Source of the DNA: CAZEJK01 sp964512045
GTDB lineage: Bacteria; Acidobacteriota; Thermoanaerobaculia; Thermoanaerobaculales; Sulfomarinibacteraceae
DNA: 31,762 nucleotides
Direction of reading: 5' to 3'
NCBI GenBank assembly: GCA_964512045.1
Contig: CAZEJK010000035.1
Coordinates: 1 to 31,762 of the forward strand
The translations under genes were made by a program, and so were the position numbers. The notes under the pieces are model-generated. The model searched no databases and was not told where the DNA came from. It saw only the letters and a program-made list of their open reading frames with translations. Each line of letters starts with the position of its first letter. Position 1 is the stretch's first letter. Positions 7,714 to 15,139 of this stretch are shown here, one piece after another.

Positions 7714-9540
7714 ATGTCAGGTGCCAGCACAGCAGGCTTCGACACGACGGAAGGAGCACAGCCGGCTTCACGCTTCACACCGGCAGTGCCGGATCAGGCC
7801 TCCGCTCCGAGCGAGGGCAGTGCCGTTATTCCCGAGCTGCGGGAGACAGGTCCCCGAACGTCACGGGACGACATGGATGCAGCCCTCAAGACCCTGGGGA
7901 GTTCCGCAGCCCGCTGGACCACCCTCGAGATCGCTGAACGCGTCGCGCTCCTGGACCGCCTCATCGCCACCTGCACCGCTGCCACCCCACGGTGGATCGA
8001 CGTCTCGATACGGGCCAAGGCCATCGCCCCCGACACGCCCGCAGAAGCCGAGGAGTGGCTCGGTGGTCCGTACTGTGTGCTCCGCAACCTTCGCCTGCTC
8101 AAGCAATCCCTCAACGAGATCGCATCGTCCGGCCGACCGCGGATCCCTGGCGGCGTCGCGACCCGTCCGGACGGCCAGGTTGTCGCCAAGGTCTTCCCCA
8201 CCAACGTCTGGGACCGTCTCTTCTTTGCGGGCTTTTCGGCCGAGGTGTGGATGGATCCCTCCGTCTCCCGTGACGACCTCGAAAAGAGCATGGCTTCCGC
8301 GTACCGGCAGTCGCAGCCCCCGCGAGTGGCTCTGGTGCTCGGCGCCGGCAACGTATCCTCGATTGGCCCGATGGACGCGCTGTACAAGCTGTTCGTCGAG
8401 CATCAGGTGGTGGTCCTGAAGATGAACCCGGTGAACGCATACCTGGGTCCGGTGTTCGAGGCAGCCTTCGCTACCCTGATCGAAGGCGGGTACATGCGGA
8501 TCGTCTACGGAGGAGCGGACGAAGGGACCTACCTTTGCGACCATCCGGCGGTGGATACCATCCACATCACTGGTTCCGATCGAACGCACGACGCCATCGT
8601 GTTCGGCACCGGCGAGCAGGGGAAGCGCCGCAAGGCACACGGTGAGCCACGTCTCACCAAGCCGATCACATCCGAGCTCGGCAATGTCAGTCCAGTGATC
8701 GTGGTACCGGGTCCCTGGAGCCTCGAGGATGTCCGTTATCAGGGTGTCAACCTGGCCTCGCAGCTCACCAACAACGCGGGCTTCAACTGCAACGCTGCTC
8801 GTGTGCTGGTCACGCGCAAGAGCTGGTTCTGGAGGTCGCATCTGCGCGACGCGATCACCCAAGCACTGGATGCAGCGCCGCAACGGCTTGCCTACTACCC
8901 TGGCGCCATCGACCGTTTCGCGATGTTCGCCGAGGCTCATCCAGACCTCCGAACGGTCGGAGAGCAGAGCGGCCGTGTCCTTCCATGGGCCCTTATCGAG
9001 GACGTCTCGCCACACCGAACGGACGATATCTGCTTTCGCAGCGAAGCGTTCTGTGGTGTGTTCGCAGAGACCGGGCTCGATGCCGACGACCCGGTGACGT
9101 TCCTCGAGCAGGCAACGGAGTTCGTGAATAACCACGTCTGGGGCACGCTGAGCGCCTCCATCATCATCCATCCACGCTCGCTGCGCGACCCCGAGGTGGC
9201 GGCCGCCCTCGATCGCGCGGTGGCTCGTCTGCGCTACGGTACGGTGGCGATCAACCACTGGCCCGCCGTGGGCTACGGAATGGGGACCACGACATGGGGC
9301 GCATTCCCCGGTCACGAGATCACGGACATCCAGTCCGGCCGCGGCGTCGTGCACAACACGCTGATGTTCGACCGGCCTCAAAAGACCGTCGTGCGCGGGC
9401 CGTTTCGGGTCTGGCCCACCCCCCCCTGGATGCTCGGACACGACACCGCGCACCGGCTCGCGCGCAAGATCACACACTTCGAGGCCGACCCATCGCCGCT
9501 GAAGATGCCGGGGGTGCTCATCAATGCGCTTCGCGGTTAG
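7714..9540 (+). CDS. long aldehyde dehydrogenase-family protein
   Basis: 608 residues, about 100 longer than typical aldehyde dehydrogenases. The Rossmann-type NAD(P)-binding region is seen around 'VALVLGAGNVSSIGPMDALYK' (about residues 200-220) and 'VVLKMNP'. 'DTIHITGSDRTHDAIVFG' matches the ITGS/FTGS strand, 'ITSELGNVSP' carries the general-base glutamate, and 'NNAGFNCNAARVLVT' the catalytic cysteine. It therefore probably oxidises an aldehyde to an acid or, as an acylating form, to a thioester. The extra length is an N-terminal extension rich in S, T, A and P and a C-terminal tail after 'IQSGRGVVHNTLMFD'. The start at 7714 is chosen over a TTG 33 nt upstream because GGAGGG lies 5 nt before it. 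The 3' end overlaps the convergent methyltransferase gene by 20 bp. The substrate is unknown. Confidence 0.85.
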   Translation: MSGASTAGFDTTEGAQPASRFTPAVPDQASAPSEGSAVIPELRETGPRTSRDDMDAALKTLGSSAARWTTLEIAERVALLDRLIATCTAATPRWIDVSIRAKAIAPDTPAEAEEWLGGPYCVLRNLRLLKQSLNEIASSGRPRIPGGVATRPDGQVVAKVFPTNVWDRLFFAGFSAEVWMDPSVSRDDLEKSMASAYRQSQPPRVALVLGAGNVSSIGPMDALYKLFVEHQVVVLKMNPVNAYLGPVFEAAFATLIEGGYMRIVYGGADEGTYLCDHPAVDTIHITGSDRTHDAIVFGTGEQGKRRKAHGEPRLTKPITSELGNVSPVIVVPGPWSLEDVRYQGVNLASQLTNNAGFNCNAARVLVTRKSWFWRSHLRDAITQALDAAPQRLAYYPGAIDRFAMFAEAHPDLRTVGEQSGRVLPWALIEDVSPHRTDDICFRSEAFCGVFAETGLDADDPVTFLEQATEFVNNHVWGTLSASIIIHPRSLRDPEVAAALDRAVARLRYGTVAINHWPAVGYGMGTTTWGAFPGHEITDIQSGRGVVHNTLMFDRPQKTVVRGPFRVWPTPPWMLGHDTAHRLARKITHFEADPSPLKMPGVLINALRG

Positions 9541-10483
9541 TCGGGCGGAGCTCGAGAACAAGATACGGGTTCAGCCAGCTTCCGGCGAGCCACCGAAGGC
9601 CTGGCCGCTCCATCGCTTTGAGCCAGGCGCCCGCGGGCTTGGCGAGGAGGCGTCCATACCAGTGTCGACCGACCTGGGCGAACTGCAGCCTTCCGGCGGG
9701 CGAGAGTGCCTGCACACGCCACTGGGGCGCCACCGCCCGGACAAGACGGCGCACCTCCGCGAACGAGAGCAGGAACCGCTCCCAGGGCAGGTGCCATCGA
9801 GCCCCACCAGGCGTCAGACCGTGCCAGAAGTCGATCGGGAACCGGCCGTTCGGGAAGTCGAGCCAGACCATCCCGGTCGCCGGGTGCGCCACGCGCACCA
9901 GCTCGGCGAGGAACCGCTGCCGTTGGCTCACCTGGTCGGCTCGAGGACGGACGGTGTACTGGGTGTCCGCCGACTCCTCGACACCGATATGCTCCAGCAC
10001 TCCGGACGACAGCACCACGTCAAACGCCCCCGTCGCGAACGGCAGCTTTCCGCCGTCCGCCACGACCAGACGCTCACGCGAGCTCCGCTGACGCCATTGC
10101 CACCTGCGCAAAGCAGACAGATCGTTGCCCCAGGCCTCCCAGCCAGCAGCGTTCAACAGGTCGACCGACACTCCGTTCCCGCAGCCGCAGTCGAGAACCC
10201 GAAGCTTTCCACCCAGCCGCTCGAGACGTGGACCGTAGAACAGCTCGATGCGCTCTCGGGTCCCACGATCCTCGTGAGCGAGTGCTGCCTCTTGGTGCTC
10301 GGCGAGAACGTCGTTGTCAGACCAATGGTCGTACCGCTCACCGCCGGCGAAGTCGGCAACGCCGTCATCAACAGGGAAGTCGACGGCGCACGACGGACAG
10401 TGCCAGCTCGATGCGTTCGATCGCAGACCGCCGTGGCAGTGCGGACACGCCAGGACGCTGATCTCGCAGGTACTGCCGGTCAT
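9521..10483 (-). CDS. Trm112-like zinc-ribbon SAM methyltransferase
   Basis: 320 residues. The N-terminus has two cysteine pairs, 'CPHCHGG' and 'CPSC', then 'DFPVDDGVADF', which is a Trm112-like zinc ribbon fused to a class I methyltransferase. SAM-binding motif I is 'VLDCGCGNGVSVDLL', the acidic loop follows in 'GNDLSALR', and motif IV is in 'FDVVLSSGVLEHI', so the Rossmann core is intact. The substrate is not clear; fusions like this are common in lipid-, quinone- or polysaccharide-linked methyltransferases. The frame is open upstream to 10771, inside the divergent receiver gene, so the ATG at 10483 was chosen. It has no Shine-Dalgarno, but TACCAT lies 6 nt before it, so the mRNA may be leaderless. 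It overlaps the aldehyde dehydrogenase 3' end by 20 bp. Confidence 0.82.
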   Translation of the reverse strand: MTGSTCEISVLACPHCHGGLRSNASSWHCPSCAVDFPVDDGVADFAGGERYDHWSDNDVLAEHQEAALAHEDRGTRERIELFYGPRLERLGGKLRVLDCGCGNGVSVDLLNAAGWEAWGNDLSALRRWQWRQRSSRERLVVADGGKLPFATGAFDVVLSSGVLEHIGVEESADTQYTVRPRADQVSQRQRFLAELVRVAHPATGMVWLDFPNGRFPIDFWHGLTPGGARWHLPWERFLLSFAEVRRLVRAVAPQWRVQALSPAGRLQFAQVGRHWYGRLLAKPAGAWLKAMERPGLRWLAGSWLNPYLVLELRPTNREAH

Positions 10484-10489
10484 GGGCTC

Positions 10490-10495
10490 ATGGTA
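10490..10495 (-). promoter_or_regulatory. -10-like TACCAT 6 nt before methyltransferase ATG
   Basis: On the minus strand TACCAT-GAGCCC-ATG reads directly into the start codon at 10483. With normal -10 to +1 spacing, transcription would begin at the A of ATG. The 11-mer TACCATGAGCC is identical to that before the SDR gene at 23277. Confidence 0.4.
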
Positions 10496-10535
10496 CTCGA
10501 TCGATCCGCCCCTTGCTGACTGGATGGTCCTCGGT

Positions 10536-10541
10536 GATACT
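10536..10541 (+). promoter_or_regulatory. -10-like GATACT 9 nt before HD-GYP gene start
   Basis: GATACT matches four of six positions of the -10 consensus and ends 9 nt before the ATG at 10551. No Shine-Dalgarno is visible. It is the weakest of the leaderless candidates in this window and is divergent from the TACCAT element at 10490-10495. Confidence 0.25.
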
Positions 10542-10550
10542 GGGTGCTGT

Positions 10551-11684
10551 ATGAAGGACTGGGCGCCGAGCGCATCCTCGCCGATCCTGGAGCCGTCGAC
10601 TCTCGAAGATCCCCTGATCCTGGTTGTTGATGACGAGGCTGCGGTGCGCGAAGGTGTGGCCCGAGCTTTGTCCACGCAGGGCTTTGCGGCGCAAAGTGCG
10701 GCGGACGCCACAGCGGCCCTGGAGTTCCTCGGCTCGAACCCCACCGCGCTGGTCATCACGGACATCAACATGCCAGGTCACGACGGAGTCTGGCTGCTCC
10801 ATCAGCTGCGAGAGCAGTATCCGGACGCGGCCGTCATCATGATGACCGCCTTCGCACAGCTGGACACCGCGATCGAGTGCCTGCGCAACGGCGCATCCGA
10901 CTATCTGACCAAGCCAGTTCGGCTCGCGAACCTGTTCGGCTCCGTGCGCCGGGCGCTCGACCATCGCCGCCTAGTCCTGGAGAACCGGGCATACCAGCGC
11001 GACCTGGAGCGGCGCGTGCGCGAGGCGACCCAGGAGCTGCGGGATGCCTATCGAGAGGTCTCCCTAGCCTACGGTCAGACGCTGCAAGCGCTGATGCGAG
11101 CCCTTGACGCACGCGAGCATGAGACCGGAGATCACTCCTCCCGCGTGGTGGGGTTCACACTGGTGCTTGCTGACACACTCGGGATCTCGGCGCGTCAGCG
11201 AGAGGAGCTGGCGCGGGGCGCATTGATCCACGATATTGGCAAGATCGGCATTCCGGACGAAGTGCTGCTGAAGCCCGGTCCGCTCGACCGACAGGAGTGG
11301 GCGCTGATGCGCCGGCATCCCGAGATTGGCCACAAGATCTTGCACGGTATCCGCATGTTGAAGGGCGCCAGTCAGGTCGTGCTCTGCCACCACGAGCGAT
11401 GGGATGGCGCCGGGTACCCCCGGGGCCTTAGTGGTGAACGGATTCCGCTCGGAGCCCGGGTCTTCTCGGTCGCCGACGCACTCGACGCGATGACGAGCGA
11501 CCGTCCCTACCGCCAGGCGCGTTCGATCACCAGCGCTGTGGAGGAGATCTCGGCCTGCTCGGGAACGCAGTTCGATCCGCGGGTCGTCCAATCTCTCCTC
11601 CAGATTCCGTTCGAACGACTCCACCATCTGCAGAGCTCCCCTCCAGTCGAAGCCGCCGACGTCATCTCCGTCGCCCCGATGTGA
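10551..11684 (+). CDS. receiver-HD-GYP response regulator (cyclic di-GMP phosphodiesterase)
   Basis: 377 residues. The receiver domain (about residues 20-135) shows the acidic pair in 'VVDDEAA', the phospho-acceptor aspartate in 'ITDINMPGHDG', the conserved T in 'MMTAFAQ' and K in 'LTKPVRL'. A short coiled-coil linker ('ERRVREATQELRDAYREV') leads to an HD-GYP domain with the HD pair in 'LIHDIGKIGIPDEVLLKPGPL' and 'CHHERWDGAGYPRGLSGE', then 'SVADALDAMTSDRPYR'. All residues expected for a metal-dependent c-di-GMP phosphodiesterase are present, so it is a cytoplasmic output regulator controlled by phosphorylation. No histidine kinase is adjacent. The frame is open upstream to 10314, but that region is the divergent methyltransferase gene. 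ATG 10524 is an alternative start; neither ATG has a Shine-Dalgarno. Confidence 0.93.
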   Translation: MKDWAPSASSPILEPSTLEDPLILVVDDEAAVREGVARALSTQGFAAQSAADATAALEFLGSNPTALVITDINMPGHDGVWLLHQLREQYPDAAVIMMTAFAQLDTAIECLRNGASDYLTKPVRLANLFGSVRRALDHRRLVLENRAYQRDLERRVREATQELRDAYREVSLAYGQTLQALMRALDAREHETGDHSSRVVGFTLVLADTLGISARQREELARGALIHDIGKIGIPDEVLLKPGPLDRQEWALMRRHPEIGHKILHGIRMLKGASQVVLCHHERWDGAGYPRGLSGERIPLGARVFSVADALDAMTSDRPYRQARSITSAVEEISACSGTQFDPRVVQSLLQIPFERLHHLQSSPPVEAADVISVAPM

Positions 11685-11722
11685 ACCCTGTGGCGAAGCG
11701 ACCGTCACAGTCGTTGTCTCAG

Positions 11723-12766
11723 TCAATCAATGGGTGCGGAAAGCTGATCACAGACGCGCCGGAGCGGCAGCTCGAGGCGCTCGCCGGTCAGCTCCCTCCC
11801 GCACAGGATGCAGGCATCAAGCTCTTCGTCTCTCCCCAACACGGTCTGCAGCTCCAGACGAAGATCTTCTGGAACGTTCCTCTCTTGGGTATCGTTCACG
11901 AACAGTCTGTGCACGGCCTTGCATGTCACCTTCCGGTCGTGCTCCCGCAGCTCCTGGCGGTTGTTCACTTCCAGAAGGAGTGCTGCAAACGTCTTCACGT
12001 CCTGCCATAGCTCGAAGCCACGAGACGACTGACGGTCGTCACCGGAGTCCAACCAGCGCACGATGCGGGAGAACAGCTTCTGCATCTCCAAGCGGTCCTC
12101 GATGCGCAGACAGGAGTAGAGGTCCGACGAACGGATGTTCGACATCCTGCTGGCAAGAAACGCCAGTCGGATCTCCAGCTGCACGGTATCGTCGGCCACC
12201 GCTACCACTGCGCGACTGAACTGCGCATACAGACGGCGCACGCGCAGCGAGACCTCCAGGTCGACCCAGCGTCGCATCGGCGGCTCAACGCCGTGAAACT
12301 CGCACATTGCGCCTTCGATCGGAATCAGAGCCCTGCGAACTCGCCTGATGGCGGCATCGCAGCTCGAGACCATGGCCACCAGATCCTCCGCCGCGATCGA
12401 GCGGTCCAGCCGCTCTCGGCAACGGTTCAGCTCCCTTCGGGCGACGAATGCGAGGTCCGTAATCTCGCGAGCCGCCATCTCGGCGGAGATCATCGCCCCG
12501 ATGTCGAACAGCGTCTCCGCGGTCTCGGGATCGACAACATCGGGGTAGTACCTCTCGACAACGTCGAGTACCGCCACGGCGCGTGCGACCGTCGCTCGTA
12601 TCGTCGGCGCCGAGATGGCGGCCAGTGACAGCGCGCCCGGACGATCACTCACCTGGAACTCGATGGCGTTGACAGCTTCGATCAGGTCGCCCATGCGCAC
12701 GAGCAAGTCGCGGCTCTGACGAGGCGAGCCCACACCTGATGCTGCTCCTGAAGGCGTTTCACACAC
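11723..12766 (-). CDS. hypothetical alpha-helical protein
   Basis: 347 residues, not recognised. It is almost wholly helical, rich in R, E, L and A, with long amphipathic stretches (for example around 'ARAVAVLDVVERYYPDVVDPETAETLFDIG'), no signal peptide and no membrane segment. Near the C-terminus a CxxC-like 'CILCGREL' is followed by 'RRVCDQL', which could bind a metal. The GTG at 12766 is chosen because GGAG lies 6 nt before it; ATG at 12694 is an alternative with no visible ribosome site. It converges with the HD-GYP gene (38 bp between stops) and follows the 69-residue gene by 70 bp, so they may be co-transcribed. A cytoplasmic scaffold or signalling protein is possible, but nothing specific supports this. 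Confidence 0.7.
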   Translation of the reverse strand: MCETPSGAASGVGSPRQSRDLLVRMGDLIEAVNAIEFQVSDRPGALSLAAISAPTIRATVARAVAVLDVVERYYPDVVDPETAETLFDIGAMISAEMAAREITDLAFVARRELNRCRERLDRSIAAEDLVAMVSSCDAAIRRVRRALIPIEGAMCEFHGVEPPMRRWVDLEVSLRVRRLYAQFSRAVVAVADDTVQLEIRLAFLASRMSNIRSSDLYSCLRIEDRLEMQKLFSRIVRWLDSGDDRQSSRGFELWQDVKTFAALLLEVNNRQELREHDRKVTCKAVHRLFVNDTQERNVPEDLRLELQTVLGRDEELDACILCGRELTGERLELPLRRVCDQLSAPID

Positions 12767-12836
12767 TCCGGACTCCGTTCGTCACCACCCCACACAGTCC
12801 GAACCGAAGGTCCGCTGCTTCCCAGTCCGGCGCCCC

Positions 12837-13046
12837 TCAGCTCCTACGGACGTGTCGACGCAGCCGGAGCCACAGGACGCCACCCTCCAACACCTCGTTC
12901 TTGAAATCTCTGAGCTTCCCAGGATAGTCGGCAAACACCTCGAGAATCTGCTCTCTCGACGCTCCGGTGACGGTCTCGACGATTGCGAGAATCGCGTCCT
13001 GACGCTCGATGTCGGTGCGACCGTTCTCCCGTTCCTGCGTAGCCAC
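12837..13046 (-). CDS. small hypothetical protein, 69 residues
   Basis: GTG-initiated ORF of 69 residues with a charged, helical N-terminus, a 'GASREQILEVFADYPGKLRDF' middle and a basic tail ending 'LRRHVRRS'. No family was recognised. Two points favour a real gene: amino acid composition like a folded small protein, and the extended -10 TGCTAGTCT placed 6 nt before the GTG, an arrangement also found (same 9-mer) at the GT2 gene. There is no Shine-Dalgarno, so a leaderless mRNA is inferred. The opposite strand carries an open frame here (12852-13097), which would be an N-terminal extension of the divergent coiled-coil gene. I consider that extension less likely. Confidence 0.5.
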   Translation of the reverse strand: MATQERENGRTDIERQDAILAIVETVTGASREQILEVFADYPGKLRDFKNEVLEGGVLWLRLRRHVRRS

Positions 13047-13052
13047 GGCCCA

Positions 13053-13061
13053 AGACTAGCA
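13053..13061 (-). promoter_or_regulatory. extended -10 before the 69-residue gene
   Basis: Minus-strand TGC TAGTCT lies 6 nt before the GTG start at 13046. The same nine bases occur before the GT2 gene (23197-23205). It is divergent from the element at 13083-13091 within a 51-bp intergenic region. Confidence 0.45.
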
Positions 13062-13082
13062 CGACTGGCAGCCCGGAGGTTC

Positions 13083-13091
13083 TGGTACTCT
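13083..13091 (+). promoter_or_regulatory. extended -10 before the coiled-coil/DedA/OlsF gene run
   Basis: TGG TACTCT ends 6 nt before the ATG at 13098. No Shine-Dalgarno precedes that ATG, so transcription is expected to start at or within a base or two of the initiation codon. This would be the promoter of the whole 13.1-18.0 kb unit. Confidence 0.45.
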
Positions 13092-13097
13092 TCCGCC

Positions 13098-13436
13098 ATG
13101 AGCGATGAAGCGAAGCCCTTGCCGGTACTCGACACCGACCAGGCCGAGAAGGGAGCAGCGTGCTCTCCGACGGCGTACGTGACGAACGAGGAGCTGGCCG
13201 TGCTGGCTGCCATGCGTCAGATCCGGCAGCGAGGCGTGGAGATCCGGCGCGAGCTGAAGACCGTAACCAGAGATGAGAGCAGGGCACGGCTCGAAGAGGA
13301 GCTGGCCGCGACGCGCGACGAGTGGAGCGACCTGAACCGACGCCGAGAAGCCGCCTACATCCGCAAGATGGTCATGCTCGGCCACTTGCCACCCGAGGCG
13401 CTGGACGAGCTGGATCCGCCGGAGACCGTGCGGTGA
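13098..13436 (+). CDS. small coiled-coil protein, first gene of the lipid module
   Basis: 112 residues, family not recognised. Residues about 30-90 are a continuous charged helix with heptad character ('NEELAVLAAMRQIRQRG', then 'LEEELAATRDEWSDLNRRREA'), ending in 'MLGHLPPEALDELDPPE'. No signal peptide or membrane helix is seen, so it is probably cytoplasmic. Its TGA overlaps the GTG start of the DedA-ATP-grasp gene (GTGA), so the two are translationally coupled and the protein may be an accessory subunit or regulator. The frame is open back to 12852, but the start at 13098 is chosen because of the TACTCT element 6 nt upstream and because the extension overlaps a divergent ORF. Confidence 0.7.
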   Translation: MSDEAKPLPVLDTDQAEKGAACSPTAYVTNEELAVLAAMRQIRQRGVEIRRELKTVTRDESRARLEEELAATRDEWSDLNRRREAAYIRKMVMLGHLPPEALDELDPPETVR

Positions 13437-15139
13437 CTCCGGCCCTGTGGCTTGCGGCCGCGGGGAGCAACCCCGTACTGCAAGCGTTCGCAGCTGCTGT
13501 TGCGACCTTCGTCCTGGAGGATCCCACCACCGTGGCGGCAGGACTCCTGGTGGCGGACGGGAGGATGGCGTTCCTCACCGCCTACGTGGGTCTCTCGGCG
13601 GGCATCGCCAGCGGTGATCTCGGGCTCTACCTCCTGGGGCGCCTTGCAGGACCGCAGATCGTGCGACGACAGCTGATCGATCCGTGCCGGTTCGAGCGTG
13701 CCCGAAGGTGGTTCGACACGAACCTGATTCTGGCGATGGTGGTCTCCCGCTTCGTACCGGGAATGCGGCTGCCGACCTACCTCAGCGCCGGCATGCTTCA
13801 GGCTCCCGTTCGGCGCTTCATACTCGTCGCCGTGGCGGCGTCGATGGTCTGGACGTTTCTCCTGCTGCAGCTCACGGTCGCCGTCGGAACCTCGGTCCTG
13901 CCTCTCTTGGGGTCCGCGCGATGGCCAGTGGCGGCGGCAGCCGTCGTGCTGCTCGTGATCATCCAACGATCCGCCGCCCGACATCTGGATCGGCGCGAGC
14001 CGCAGCCGAGGGTACTGTCGCGCTTCGAGCTGTGGCCGCCATGGCTCTTCTACCTGCCGGTGGCCGCGTACTACGCGTGGCTCGCCATGAGGTTCCGTCA
14101 TCCGCTCGTGCCGACTGCTGCCAACCCGTCCATCTACGCCGGAGGCCTGATCGGCGAGTCGAAGTCAGCCATACTGGACCTCGTGCCACTCGCGAGCCGT
14201 AACTGGATTGCTCGCTACGTTGCCGTTCAGAAGGTGCACGATATCGACGAAGACGCCTTCCGTCACCAGGTGCTGCGAGCAGCGCGTGATGCGGCCCTCA
14301 AGCTTCCGTTCGTGGTGAAACCCGACATCGGTCAACGAGGAGCGGGTGTACGGCGCATCGCACGCCCGCAGGAGCTGCACGAGTACCTTCAGCAGTTTCC
14401 CTCGGGTCAGCGACTGATCGTTCAAGAGCTGGTCGACGAAGCGTTCTTCGCCGGTCACAGCCACCAGGAGACATCCCCATCGATCGCACCACATCTCCCG
14501 GTCGATGTTCAGCGAGCACAGGAAGCTGGCGTCCTGTACTGGAGGAGACCGGGGTCCGAGCGCGGTGAGATCGTGTCTCTGACTCTCAAGCTGTTTCCCG
14601 AGGTCATGGGCAACGGTCGGGACACCCTCGCGCAGCTGATCGACGCAGATCCTCGTGCGCGAAGGCTTCGGAGGATCTATCGTGCGCGCCATGCGAGCGC
14701 GCTTTCGCGCGTGCTGGCCGACGGCGAAACGGTACCGCTGGTCTTTGCCGGCAACCACTGTCAGGGCGCAGTCTTCAAGGACGGCAACCGCCTGATGACC
14801 GACACACTCCGGCAACGGATCGAGGAGATCGCGGGCTCCATACCACACTTCTACTTCGGCCGCTTCGACATCCGGTTCTCCTCTCTCGAGGCCTTCCTGG
14901 CCGGCGAGGGCTTTCGAGTTGTCGAGATCAACGGCGCCGGAGCGGAGGCCACGCACATCTGGGATGCCGACGCGCGCCTCATCCCGTCCTACCGGTCCCT
15001 GTTTCACCAGTTCCGTACGCTGTTCGAGATCGGTCACGAGAACCGGAAGCAGGGGTTTCAGCCCGTCACGATCCTGTCCTTCCTGCGTGACGTGCTGGCC
15101 TACCGGCAGCTGGCGAAGGCGTACCCGAGGGGCGACTGA
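13433..15139 (+). CDS. DedA-family membrane domain fused to an ATP-grasp ligase
   Basis: 568 residues from GTG 13433. Residues 1-190 are a DedA/VTT membrane domain with its hallmark residues: the acidic pair in 'FVLEDPT' (E29, D30), 'GDLGLYLLGR', and 'SRFVPGMRLPTYLSAG' with both arginines, all linked to lipid or undecaprenyl-phosphate transport. One further transmembrane helix ('WLFYLPVAAYYAWLAMRF') and a 'GGLIGESKSAIL' segment join it to a cytosolic ATP-grasp domain (about residues 270-530). That domain shows the ATP-binding lysine in 'PFVVKPDIGQRGAGV', a second strand 'LIVQELV', and metal-binding 'GRFDIRF' and 'RVVEINGAGAEA'. ATP-grasp enzymes join a carboxylate to an amine or thiol through an acyl phosphate. 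Its start overlaps the preceding stop and its stop overlaps the next start (TGATG). An earlier in-frame ATG (13322) would run inside the preceding gene and was rejected. Confidence 0.85.
   Translation: MTPALWLAAAGSNPVLQAFAAAVATFVLEDPTTVAAGLLVADGRMAFLTAYVGLSAGIASGDLGLYLLGRLAGPQIVRRQLIDPCRFERARRWFDTNLILAMVVSRFVPGMRLPTYLSAGMLQAPVRRFILVAVAASMVWTFLLLQLTVAVGTSVLPLLGSARWPVAAAAVVLLVIIQRSAARHLDRREPQPRVLSRFELWPPWLFYLPVAAYYAWLAMRFRHPLVPTAANPSIYAGGLIGESKSAILDLVPLASRNWIARYVAVQKVHDIDEDAFRHQVLRAARDAALKLPFVVKPDIGQRGAGVRRIARPQELHEYLQQFPSGQRLIVQELVDEAFFAGHSHQETSPSIAPHLPVDVQRAQEAGVLYWRRPGSERGEIVSLTLKLFPEVMGNGRDTLAQLIDADPRARRLRRIYRARHASALSRVLADGETVPLVFAGNHCQGAVFKDGNRLMTDTLRQRIEEIAGSIPHFYFGRFDIRFSSLEAFLAGEGFRVVEINGAGAEATHIWDADARLIPSYRSLFHQFRTLFEIGHENRKQGFQPVTILSFLRDVLAYRQLAKAYPRGD

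Noticed and set aside
7861..9561. Minus-strand open frame of 566 codons opposite the aldehyde dehydrogenase
   Set aside because: It mirrors the third-codon GC bias of the real gene; the translation has no recognisable motif and is rich in H, R and G.
12852..13097. N-terminal extension of the coiled-coil protein to an upstream ATG
   Set aside because: It would cross both divergent -10 elements and overlap the minus-strand 69-residue gene; the extension composition does not resemble the conserved-looking helix that follows.
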